Positions 12,618 through 24,511 of a stretch of DNA of 64,000 bases are shown here, piece by piece. The position numbers were made by a program, and so were the translations under genes. This DNA is from Lates calcarifer (lineage: Eukaryota; Chordata; Actinopteri; Centropomidae). The first letter of the stretch is position 1; every line of letters starts with the position of its first letter. Under the pieces are notes generated by a model. It made no database searches. It was not told the origin of the DNA and worked only from the letters and a program-made list of their open reading frames with translations. The stretch is from NCBI RefSeq assembly GCF_001640805.2, contig NC_066847.1, positions 26,279,504 through 26,343,503 on the forward strand. Direction: 5' to 3'.

Positions 12618-12765
12618 CTCTGCTTTACTGTATCCTGTAGAGAGTGTCAGGAAATGTGGGGGAGAAAGAGGATGAGAGATAGTCAGCTGGTCAAGAGCGA
12701 GACTCAAACCTTGTAGATCTGGTTGCATGGTCTGTAGCCTTCACTGTGAACCTGCACCACAACAG
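12618..12765 (-). mobile_element. tRNA-derived SINE relic
   Basis: Read on the minus strand, this has a tRNA-like head with an A-box-like GTGGTGCAG start (12759-12751) and a B-box-like GGTTTGAGTCT (12710-12700). A tail follows with a C/T-rich stretch, TTTCCTGACACTCTCTAC and an end near GGATACAGTAAAG. This order matches what I recall of tRNA-derived SINEs of teleosts, whose tails carry a TTTCCTGTC...CTCTAC segment before an AATAAAGG-like end. No family name is assigned. A T-run at 12529-12544 lies just beyond it. Confidence 0.6.
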
Positions 12766-14082
12766 ATTAAAAGCAAGTTCAGCTCTGCTCAAATGACTCA
12801 CATACAGCACTACCTCTCCCATTGCTCTCTCCTCTCTTTTTACTGAACCGCTCCTTGATTGTCTGTCTGTATCAGAGCATTTCATTACAAGAATGCAATA
12901 AACCAGAAGGCCTGCTGGATTGCTGGATTATCATTGAGGAAGCACTTTCTCGGATAAGGGAAGAGAAAATTAATAAAGAAAGTTTTTAGACAAACTTATT
13001 GAATGAAGTTTTTTTTTTTTCTTTTTCTTTCTGGCTTCTTTTTTCCCTACTAATGGCATGTGGCTTGTCCTCAGACAAATCATTGGAAAATGAAGTTAAG
13101 AGCCACAGCTAGAGAGAAAACAAATTAAAAGGAAACTACAAAATTAAAAAAGTTCTCAAAAAGTGCAGGGGAGGAGTAGGTTTCTGCTCTCGGCACTGCA
13201 GTGATTAAAACATAAAGCGCTGGCTCAGACACAAGAATCACACTGGCTCAGAGGGAGGAAAGAGGCGCATTGGATACTGACCAGTGTTGAATGATTGCGT
13301 CATGTTACACACTGTACATGCATGCTAAGATGAGTATGGGGGAATGTTGTTTGAAGGCTTGTATAGGAATATAAAACATAGATTAAAATTTCATGCATCA
13401 AATTGGTGTTTATTGCAGAAAATCCATTATACATGTATTGTATCTGGCATTTGAACATTATGGATTTTCAAAACAATTCCTCTTAAGAGTAAGCAAAGAT
13501 GAGTCAATGTTAGAGTGTAAATGAGGGGCTTTAAGGAAAAGGCTACAGCCTTGTTCCCAACTTAATAGTACTGCAGTAAAAGGCTAAAATGAATGCCATG
13601 TCATCAAAGAGCATATAGCACTTTCTGCACTTATAAAAGTTACACAAGCTGGTTGACTTGCTGTATAACAGAGAGCCCATGTCCACCCACACCTTCTGCT
13701 GGCCTCGACTATAAAGTCCTGGAGGAGAGAAATACTGGTTTACACTTCAATAAAAGACCTTTTTCATCAACTCTGCTGTTCTCTCTGCTTCTGTCACGCT
13801 GTAATCCAACCATCAAGGTCAAGTATGTGTGCATGAGTGTGTGTGCTCTAAGACGGCACGTATGGAAATATAAAAATCAAGTTTAAATTTCCACCACATA
13901 TTTGGATTGTTATTTTTCATATCCGTGATTTAATCATGGTAAATTAAGTGAAATATATACTGTTTGGTCTGTACTTCACAAAAACCACCACTAACACATA
14001 GCAAAGCTTCACTGTCACTAATTCTCAGTTAAACATTCTCATGCACTTTCCAAAACTGATCATTTTTTCTATGATAGGCCAC

Positions 14083-14215
14083 TGAGCCGCAGCAGGGGTT
14101 GGGGGTTAAATTTGCTCGAGGACACTAACCCCTGTTGTGAAAGCACTATGCGTACATTTCCCCTGTGACTCAGGCTCCAGACCACAGACCTTAAGACTCA
14201 AATCTCTTACCTTAT
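14083..14215. repeat. Possible dispersed-repeat fragment
   Basis: The stretch with GCAGCAGGGGTTGGGGGTTAA followed by TTGCTCGAGGACACT recalls a common fish repeat motif (GGGGTTA...TTGCTCAAGGGCACT). The later part does not match anything I can name. Confidence 0.3.
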
Positions 14216-15062
14216 ATTTAATTATCTAAAATGACAATTACAGGTTTATTCACCTTGAATGCCATTGTTAATATTTGTGTGTTTTCATCATTTTAAACTC
14301 ATACTCTTACAGGGATTTGTTGGATTTAACGATGTATTGATTTAACAACAACAACAACTTCATGTGGACTTGGTTGATTTTCACACAGTGTAATATGAGT
14401 GACTGAACAGCCAAGTCGGGGTTAGTGGATTCTCTGTGCCTCTAATACAAGCACACTCATACACACACACACACACAAACACAAATGTGTGTACACGTGT
14501 GCATGCTGTGTATTTTGAGCTTCCACCTGATACTATTTCATCCTGATCAATGCCTTTGTCCTACAGATCCAAAGCTCGAAAGCCGTGGCCTGTTGCCATG
14601 GTTATTTCTATTTGAAACCAGAGGGATTAACCTCCAGGGGGATGGCTTGGGAGAGGGAGAAAAGGAGAAAGAGAGAGAAATGAGCGAGAGAACCAAAACA
14701 AGAGAGAAAAAGGTAGAAGGAAAACAACTATGACTGAGAAGAATATAATGATAGAACTATATGAAGTAAGACCAACAATAATATAAGGAAATCAATATAG
14801 ATAGATATATAGATAAACAGAGGAAGAGATCAAAAATAAAAGAGAGGAAAGATGGATAAAAGGGGACTAAAAGTATACAAAGTCACACAGAGGGTCTAAA
14901 AGTGATGGTAAGGATTGGGGAGGTTAACAGGCTGATGTGTCCTTGCTGTGCTTGTATGCAGTACTTCAAAATTAAAATAATCGCAAAAATACAAAAACTT
15001 TTATTTAAACCTTATTTATTTACCTCAACTCTGTTGCCAACTTTATCCCCTTCTTAAATTCA

Positions 15063-15106
15063 GGTTTGGTTTGGTTTGGCTCGGCTTGCTTTGCTTTGGC
15101 CATACA
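15063..15106. repeat. Imperfect (TTTGG)n repeat
   Basis: About eight pentamer-like units (TTTGG, CTCGG, CTTGC, TTTGC variants) in intron 4. Confidence 0.85.
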
Positions 15107-15779
15107 GAAACCACTGGCATATATTTCAAAACTAAATATTGGGATTCTCTCATTGAGATGTTGCTTTTCTGTTGGCAGCCATTATGCTTTCTTATGAAAA
15201 ACAACAAAATGTAGCCACTGCAATCACACTCTCAGCACAAACAGTTCAGCAAACGATCCTCTTTCTCAAACACAAGTGTGTGAGTTTGAACTCGAGCCCT
15301 CTGGTTGAAGAACAGTCTCTGCACTGCAGACGACGCATTCAAAGCGACATGTCACAACATGTAGGGGAATTAAATTAATATGCTGGCAGAAAATAAAAGC
15401 ATGTAAACTGCACCAGTTTTGCATCAGAAGGTGGCTTTTTGAAGATACAAGTTCTTTACAGTGTTCAGACTCTCTGAAGATGTGCTTGTGGAGTGTGTTG
15501 CTGTGGTTCTCAGATGAGAGGGCAGAGATTTTCTCGCCGTCTTTAGATGTCGGGACGAGGGCGCAGTGGGGCCAGCTGACAGCTTGGCGGACCAAGGTTA
15601 TTTACTTTTAGAAAGGGAAAACCAGCCTGAGTCAGCAAATACTAAAGGGCAGTCACACAAACACACACACATATACACTCATGCAAAGACACATGCGCAC
15701 ACATGGACATCTAACTGTTTCATCTCTGGTACGTGCACACACTCTCACACGGATGCACCACTTGCACATAGTAATTGGA

Positions 15780-15780
<1 letters not shown>

Positions 15781-15841
<61 letters not shown>

Positions 15842-15853
15842 CACACACACACA
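15781..15853. repeat. (AC)n microsatellite, 73 bases
   Basis: The longest AC run in the window, with one CAAACA interruption at about 15825. Frames across it translate as His-Thr or Cys-Val runs and are not genes. Confidence 0.98.
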
Positions 15854-18022
15854 GCGCCAAGAGGTTAAATAGACTCATCGCAGGAACACCATTGAGAAAA
15901 CAGCAGCCTAATTACCATCATATCCTCCAACAAGGACACCTCATGACAGCACACTCACACTCACATTCATCTATTCATTTTACCTGTTCAAACCACATCC
16001 TCCCCTCTTACAAAGTCATTAGGCTCTAACAAGGGTTCTTAAACCCTTCCAGCCCAAACTGAGCAGGTTTAGTGTCCTCCTGAGACAGAGCCTCGTTAAA
16101 GCTTCATCACATGAGCACCCCACCACAAACTGGCCTGCATTCTGTTTTGGTCCCCAGCAGTGCCATAACCCCAGATTGTACTTACATAGGATCTGATAAC
16201 AGAACGCATCACTAAACTGTCAGCCATTTAATAATGACTTTATCTTTAACACACACAGAGCAGACTCATTCATACACAGACACACACATAGCCTCATGAA
16301 GAGGACAGAAGCAGCAATTACATATGATTTATTAAAATAGCATGCATGGGAGCATAGACCCAAGCACCTCTATACTTAACATTCACAGAAGCAGCCAGGA
16401 ATTTTTTATCCACTTGCTGGACTATGGCTGCTAATGTACAATTTGCCCTCTCTAGCCAGAATGTCAATGGACGTCAAGTGGATCTTCCAAGCTCTTGCCA
16501 TAATGTCCAATTTTCATTTTTTGTTAATAATTATTAATAATTAGCATAATTATTATTTTATATCACTTATATTATTATTTTTATTGTGAAAAACATTCTT
16601 ATTTCATGATAATCAAGAAATTCCAGTGCCTTTTCGAATGAGTACTGATACAACTCATTAACTCCAACTGACTTGAAATATATTTTATAATTTAGTTAAA
16701 GAAGCTAAAATTATTTGACTGACATTGTTGGTTGACATAAAACACATTCCTACTGGTGCGTCAGCATGGGAATGTATCTACAGACACCAAATTTCAAACT
16801 ATGGTATAATGAAATAGAGAGAGACTTACTTGGTGCTGAGAGGGTTAATCAGCATTCTGTGTACTAGTTTGACAAGGGCACTCCAGCTTTAAGAGTAAAC
16901 ATATTTTTAAAAACTTAACTGACTGAAAAAGTACAGTCCTGGAGTCCTGTGCCGTGTCAGTGTTTTTATTATTATGTAAAATACTTTGACAGTTTGAATT
17001 AAACCTATATTTCTCACTAGGACCTTAATTTGATATGCATATGGCAAGGGTTATTTAGTGTGGTCATCAACTATCCTAGCCAGTGGTTAGCAAACACATT
17101 TATCAGTCAGAAACTTATAGTTGACCTTTTTATAATTATTTGTGAAACAAGTCAAGTATTATCTCATCCAGAAATGATCGATTAAGAATGCAGTCATTTT
17201 TATACTTATTTATATCTTCAGTAGAACCAGATTTATTTTTAATAATTTAACACTACCATTACTTTCGCTAGGGCATCTGGGACAATAATTGGCATTCCAG
17301 TCTATCTGACTGTATGTGTCAGTTCACCACATTAGAAAAGAAGATATTTACCCCTTGTGATATCAGAACTTGCAATTCTTTTTTACATTTTACTGTGTAT
17401 TATTCTAGGTTTTGAGATATCTGCTATGGCAAGTGATGAAGTTCCATTTGCACTGCTAGTAGCATTGATAAGGATACCCTGGTTATTCAGAATAATTTCA
17501 TAAGAATTGTGTGTAGTGTGTGTGCATAATTTTGGTGACTATGAAATACTTAAACCCTACTAACCACGATTGTGTGTAAGTGCAACAAAACACAGAGCTA
17601 GAAGATATGTTTGCTGCTGAATTACAAAGAGCTGGTTTTATCACGATTTGTTAGCAAAACACAGTTCACCTGTTTGCAGAGATGTACACATGCATGCAAA
17701 TTTTTCATCTGAGTAAATGTTACAAGGACCACCAGGAATTAAAGGTGTCTCACTCAACCATCAATGTGATCTTCAGTGTGTTTCTGTTTATATCAACAAT
17801 GGCAACTGACCCTGTGGAAGAAACTTTTCAAGACGCAGAGGTGAATGGGGATGTGTCAGTGAAAGAAAATGAAAGAAAGGAAAAAGAAAGACAAGTGAAG
17901 AGGTAGAATAGACAGACAGATAGGTGCAGCAAGAGAAAAAGCCTCATTGGTTTTCAGTGGGCATGTGCAGACTCAGACGTACTAAAAGGTTACAGCATTT
18001 GATTTGTGATATTCCACTCTGA

Positions 18023-18025
<3 letters not shown>

Positions 18026-18062
<37 letters not shown>
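18026..18062. repeat. (CT)n microsatellite
   Basis: A perfect run of about 18 CT units in intron 4. It is purine-rich (GA) on the rbms3 transcript strand. Confidence 0.97.
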
Positions 18063-18065
<3 letters not shown>

Positions 18066-18451
18066 GGAGGAGCAGTTTGGCTACTGCTGTCCACAAAGTT
18101 TGATCGATGGCTGAATTATGCCATCGGATTGTGAATCTAGCCGACTCTGCTGTCTGCCCAATGACAAACAACAAACATGCCTGGCCACCAATAACAATGA
18201 GAGATGTGAGGACTGAGCAGCCAATCAGAAAATAGACTTAATAGTGTCCCCATGAAATAAGGACATTTCAGTCAGCCTCTCCTACCACCCTTAATATACT
18301 TCATTCATATGTATTCCTCAGAGTGTGTGGAGTAAGATTTTAAATGCAGCACCACCCTTTTGTTCCTCACACCCTCCTTTTCTTCTAGCCTTGTACTTCC
18401 TTCCTGTATTTCCTCCTTCTCCTTGATCACTCTGCATTTCTCCCTCTCAGA

Positions 18452-18590
18452 GTTCAGGCTGCCCACTCCATATTCACTCCATCTCTCTCTCTTTCTCTAT
18501 CCTCCCTCGCTACAGTTCAGGCTTCCCACTCCCTCCCTCCCTCCATCAATCTCTCATATGCACCCTCCCTCGCTCCAGCAGCCCACTCAA
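18452..18590. repeat. Tandem repeat, unit about 62 bases
   Basis: GTTCAGGCTGCCCACTCC at 18452 recurs as GTTCAGGCTTCCCACTCC at 18515 and partly as GCAGCCCACTC near 18576. The spacings are 63 and 61 bases. The units end with CCTCCCTCGCT followed by ACA or CCA. Confidence 0.85.
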
Positions 18591-21500
18591 AGGCTAATTC
18601 CACAGAGGGAGAGAATGTGAGGAGAGGCATTTTATAGTGTTTTCCAGTTATCTCTGTCCTTATAGAGCTGTTCTCAACCCAGCTCCATCAAACCAAGCAC
18701 CACCCCCACTCTCCAGCTGCCTACTCTATTCCTCCTCTGTTCGTGGCAATATTTCCCTCACTCCTCTTTGTTTTCCATCCTCTCGGGGGTAATGCTGGGG
18801 TGATACTAAATCTGAAGGGTTTCATTCCAAAATGAGGCATTCACCAGCTGAAAAACACCTTACTCCGACAAAACGAGGCCTAATATAAGCTGGAGACTCA
18901 TTATCCCATTTTCTTCTAAAATAATAGCATTTTAAATGTTAGTGTTGTACTCAATTGCTTTGTATTGTTGAAATATGAAGCAATGAAGATGCAATGCTTT
19001 TATTCACTATTAAATTAGATACTGCATTGTTCTATTATTAACTTACTCTTGGTGTGTTTCTGCGCATGTGTTTGGACAAACTTTAGTTTAAATCTATTTT
19101 CATACACTGTGTTGCACAGCTGTTAGCAGATAAAGAACTAACATCAGCCTGGGGTAGAAATCAAACAAGACAGATTACACTGCCACCACTTAGACATGCG
19201 TTTTATTTGATTTCATTAACGGTAACTGTGTCACTGTATGCACAGCATGATATTTTGGCTTTTAATTAAGTGTGTTGACAGTATGTAATGATGTTTTATT
19301 TGTGTATGACCTCATATAATGACAGCATGATCCATATGCTGGTTTTCTGCTGTATTTATTATTCTGTGGGTTTGGACCAAATTAATACATCTGATCCCAT
19401 AACTGCCACGCACTCTAAAAGAAAAAAAAAGAAAAAAAGAAAAAAGAGTAGGTTCCTTGTGACACATAATTGGTGACAGGGATCCTGTATGTAGCTGTTA
19501 GACTCTACAGTATGTCTTCATGAAGCATCACAAATCCCTGAAAGTCTAAAAACAAGTTTTCAAAGCTTTTTTCTCTGATTCAAAAAAATCCAGTTTTGGA
19601 GCTCTTGGGACATATTCGTTAGAGTGCAGCCATCAAAAGTTAACCACCACCCAGTTTTCTCTTTGCTCTGTTTCAGCTGTCAGCCATGATGCAGGGAACT
19701 GCAGAATCCATGGTGTGTTCATTTCTGATGTCCACAGAGATGCAGTATGTGCACGATAAAAATGTGTGACTTAAATTAACAGCAAGGGACCTTTTCATAT
19801 ACAAATGCCTCTTCTGCTCATCTCTGTGATCAGCTGATTTCAGGATTCAAATAATAACAAACCCATGACAGCATCTGCACATATTTTCCTAATAGCAGGT
19901 TGTCTGTGAAGATTCTAAGTCATCGAGGTCATGGTTATCAAAGAAGGGTTGAAACAAGGGCAGCTAAAATTGTTTGGAGATATTTAAAGATCATTCAAGT
20001 CCAGTTGCCTCTGATTCAGCCCTTTTTGGATCCTAAGCAGCAGGTTTTGGTTAGGCCTTTTCTAAAAACTGAAGATAAAGCAATCAAAGAAACTGAAGGT
20101 TTATCAACACAAAGGTATTCACAATCTCCTATGTGTTATTATTCAAGTCTGTGTGTGTAACTGCCCTTTATTTGCCTGTGAATCTCTTTTGCCTGTCTGC
20201 TCTAGCAAACTTCATCTCAAAAAAGGCATGACTCCTGTTTCAAGTGCTAAAATGATCATTTTTAATGAACACATTGCATAAAGTATTTATGAGTCGGGAC
20301 CCTGTGGATGGATGGCTCTTGGCTGCATATCACTTAAGCAACAGTATGCTGCTCCAGGCTGGATACACACAAAAAGGTCTTATAAAAACATCAAGCTGAT
20401 ATCCTAGAAAATAGCAGACCGCAGAAAGAGAGAGAAAAATGACTGCATAATAAACATAGATGGAATTTTCACCTTGTATTTGTGAATTTGTGTAGGATGG
20501 CCATATTGTAAATGAACCATAAAAAATGTTATAGGCCTCCTGTTACATTTGTTGTGGCATGGATACTATGCAGGATCTATACAATTACTCATAATGGCAT
20601 ACAATAAAAATATTGTAATAAGCAGTGACAGAAGCACTCAAAGAAAGCAGTCTAAAAAGACTTGCTGGGTAATGTGCCAGTGTTCCTGTTGTCCTTTCTG
20701 AAACTATGTTGTTTCTCATTCTGCAGTAAAGCAACAAACATCATTTGCCAGGAACAGAAACTGAATCAGATCATTTTGCATTATGAAACATGTTACGTTG
20801 TTGTTATGGAAAAAAAAGAGTTACAGCCAACTGGTAGCCAAAAAACTCATTAAATAAATGTTCCTGTGTTTGTGCTCTTGGTGCACTGGTACTTTCAGCC
20901 ATTTATTATTTGAATTGTGGTTACAATATTGTATCACTGATTGTTGTGCACATGCAACATCTTTTGATGGTATAATCCACAAACTAATGCACCAAAATAA
21001 AGAAACTGTTTAGTGTCACAAGAAATTATCATGATTAGTGTTATGATGAGAAATATTTTCTCATCAGCAACGCCACCGAGGCACATTAATCACCCAAACA
21101 CCCATATTCATCTTCATTTTCTTCTCCGATCCCTCTGCCTCTCACGCTCTGTTCCTCCCATCACGTCCATCTTTTCCTTTTCTTTTCTCACTTATCCACT
21201 TAACTTCGCCATCCCTCTCTCTACCATCTCCCTCCACGCACACTAACCCAACGAGACACACGCACACACTCACACATACACACAACCCAGGCCTGGTAAT
21301 GCAGGGTTAATAAGATTGGAGAGCAGCTGATGGTTGTGCACATTCAGGCCAGATTACATTTAATTCGATTGGGTTTCACTCACTAGGCTCCCTCCTGCTC
21401 CTCTCTTCTCTCTCCCTTTCTTTCCTCCTTCTCCTCATTGTCCTCCTCCTGCCTTTGTTGGACCAGAGGTGGTCCGGCCTCACAAAAAGACACAGGTTTA

Positions 21501-21914
21501 CACCAAGGGGTACAACATGCACACACACATATACATTCAGCTTTTATTTTGCAGCTGCTATGAATACACATGCACACACACACACACACATGTCCTTGGC
21601 CACTCCTCTGTCCTCCAGTTTTAAACCAAGTGTGATTCATTATCTTTATTTTACAATGTCAACTCTGCCTTGAACTAGACACAAGTATGGAGCTCTTGGG
21701 AAAGAAGAGAACATTATAATTAATCAAATGTCTAATCTAAAATAGATTTTTAAAGATATTTTAAAAATGTGTGTGTGCTGAATTACTGTAAAATAATGTT
21801 GCAGCAAAGAGTCCTTGTTGGCATGGTACTGGTGGCAGTGGTGTCCTGCATAGCAAAGGAGCAAGCTCTTTGTGAAGGAAGAAAACCTTTCCTTACCAGC
21901 TAACACCAGAACAC

Positions 21915-22690
21915 ATCACTTTGAACTCTATGTCATGTTCATGAAAGTAGTTTGATATGTGATATTTGCTTTGTGACATGGCACATTACCATGATGTAAT
22001 AAACCATTAGAGGAAGGTAAATTGTGGCCATGAAGGGATGTACATGGTCAGCAACAATACCCAGATAGCTGTGGCATTCAAACAATAATTAATTGTTATT
22101 AACAGGGCCAAAGTGTGCCAAGTAAACATTCCTTATACCATTGCACCACTGCCACCAGCCTGGACTGCTGACACAAGGCAGGTTGGATCCATGGATTCTT
22201 GTGGACACCAAATTCTGATCCTATGTGCATCAGCAGGAATCCAGATTCATCAGATGAGGCTACTTTTTGTCCAGTCCATTCAACTGTTTTGGTAAGGCTG
22301 TGCCCCCTGTAGCCCATTTGCCTCAAGGTTCGATATGTTGTTGCATTCTGAGATGCTTTTCTGCTAACTACAATTGTAAACAGTGGTTATCTGAGTTACC
22401 ATAGCCCTTCTGTCAGCTTGAACCAGTCTGCTCATTCTCCTTTCATGTGTCTCATCAAAAAGGTATTTCCGTCACTGCCGCTTACTGGATGTTTTTTTGT
22501 TTGTTTGTTTGTTTTTTGCACCATTCTGAGTAAACTCTGGAGATAAAAAAAAAATCCCATCCTGATGTATGCTGTGAACATTAACTGACACTCCTGACCT
22601 GTATCTGCATGACAGTATGCACTGAAGTACTGCCACATGATTGACTGGTGTACAGGTATTCCTGATAAAGTGTTTGGAGAGTTTGACTAG
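21915..22690 (-). pseudogene. Tc1-like transposon relic A (transposase pseudogene)
   Basis: On the minus strand, translation in broken frames matches a Tc1-like (IS630-Tc1-mariner) transposase as I recall it. It shows LRQMGY-like sequence, then KVASSDESGFLL, where the Asp of the SDES motif is the first catalytic residue (22262-22240), followed by a Cys/Gln-rich middle with WIQPALC. The N-terminal part near 22430-22600 is degraded by stops and a (TTTG)n expansion. The low-coordinate end retains the HDNEF-like region but lacks the C-terminus. The high-coordinate end (TGTACAGG...CTGATAAAGTG, about 22650-22675) looks like a decayed terminal region. It cannot encode an active enzyme. A second relic in the same orientation lies at 39.1 kb. 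Confidence 0.75.
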
Positions 22691-24009
22691 TTTGTTTTGA
22701 CTAGTCTCATTTGTGATTAAAGCACTTTCTACATTACTCCATGACTCTGAATGTTAGTCTTTTCTGTGATTTAAATCACAGACTGCTGAGGTTTGCCATC
22801 ACCACATGTAGACCCATCAAAAAGAGACAGCTAATGCTAGCCAGATGTTTTCCCTCTCTCTTAAACTGTGAGATAAACAACATAACACTGAGTATGCAGG
22901 AAGGTAATGATGGCAAAAATGACACAAAAAATACATTTAAAAAATAACATCTTGTGGGAATCAGCGCTTATGTTAGCAACCTAAGCTAACCAGCTTTTAC
23001 TTGCTCAATGTACACATTAGAGTGTCAGCATTTATATGCTACACACTAAAACATTGAACCACAGAGGATGACAGTACATGTGTTAACAGCACTTGCTGTT
23101 TCCACAAACTTGTCCAAAAATGGTTTATCTCCTTTGAAAAATTACCATACCCAATGCCTGTGTTTTTCTAATGTACATGTTTTAGTAGGCTAAGAGGGAT
23201 ATGAGAATGATCATTTTGAATTTCAAAGCAGACCATAAAGCAGAAGAAACATCACAGCAGCACTATTACTGCAGGTCAACCCATTTTAAGTCACAGAGTT
23301 TGCTTTAGATAGCAGGTTGCTACCAAATGCCACATTATATACACTGCTTTGTGACAGGATGGTTATATGCAGCTGAGAAAGACAGAAAGAGGGAGAAAGA
23401 GAAGAGAATAGAAGAAAACAGAGACAAAACAAAGGGGAAACAAACACATTTGAACAACTGGGCTGAAAGATGAGGAAAAGCAAAAACAGAGGTGAAAAAA
23501 GAAGGTGACAATTTCAGGAAAGAAAAAGACGAGAGCGTGATAGACAAGTAGGGTGAGAAAGAGAGTGATGCCCGCGTCTTCCTGTCTATGTGTTTTTGTC
23601 TCCGCTCATCTTTTTTCATGTCTCAGTCTGCTCTGTTGTCCTCCTCTTCCCATCACTAACCTCAGCTGTCACACACACACACAGAGTATACAGGCATATA
23701 CAGGCAGAGCACACACATATGTGCACAGGCACACACTGGATACATCAGTAAACCCAGTGAAGAGAACATCAGGCATCTGGCTTTTATCAGACACACACGC
23801 AAGACGAAAGAAAGAATGAAAGGAAGAACACAACTGGACTAACCAAAGGGTTTATTCAGGGCTGATAAATGACAGTCATACAATGAAGTTCACTTTATGT
23901 GTGTCCTCTCCCACTTTTTCATCACACCAAGCCTTCCTCTCTCAACCTCTCTCTCTATCCTTCACTCTCTGTCCTCACAACCCTGTAACTAATGACTCTA
24001 GAGGAAGCA

Positions 24010-24034
24010 AACACACACACACACACACACACAC
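24010..24034. repeat. (AC)n microsatellite
   Basis: A short AC run between a pyrimidine-rich and a purine-rich stretch, in intron 4. Confidence 0.95.
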
Positions 24035-24298
24035 TCAAACACGTACAGATAGAGGAGGGGGTGAGAAAAATAAAGTGCAGGAGAGAGGATGAAGAGGGAA
24101 GGTTGCAAAGGGTCAGATGAAGAGAAGAGAAGAAAAAAGAAACAGAGAAGGGGAGAGAAAGGCAGGAGGTGCCAAGGACAAAGTGGAGGGGAGAAGAAGA
24201 AAGGGAGAAAAGAAGGGAGGGAGGTGTGAAGTGTCACTGCCAGTGGTACCATCTCTCTTTAATTAGCATAGTGACCTTGGTCCTCTGTAACTGTTATT

Positions 24299-24299
<1 letters not shown>

Positions 24300-24338
<39 letters not shown>
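24300..24338. repeat. (AC)n microsatellite
   Basis: A perfect run of about 19 AC units in intron 4. Confidence 0.97.
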
Positions 24339-24339
<1 letters not shown>

Positions 24340-24479
24340 CAGTGCTCATATGCATAGTAGAGTGTGTTTTGTGTTTGCATTGTAAAAGAGGTGCACAATA
24401 TGAATTTTAATATGGATTTTTTTCTATTGCTAAATGTTTTTAATTAGGAAGATCAATCTTTTCACACACATTTCACACA

Positions 24480-24511
<32 letters not shown>
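24480..24511. repeat. Compound (CT)n(CA)n microsatellite
   Basis: A CT run switching directly to a CA run, in intron 4. Confidence 0.95.

Noticed and set aside
15566..15868. His-Thr-rich open frame
   Set aside because: It is a direct translation of the (AC)n microsatellite.
19900..20160. 86-codon open frame with charged, non-repetitive composition
   Set aside because: I looked for transposase or retroelement motifs and found none. The length is within chance expectation for AT-rich DNA, and no splice signals or known family support it.
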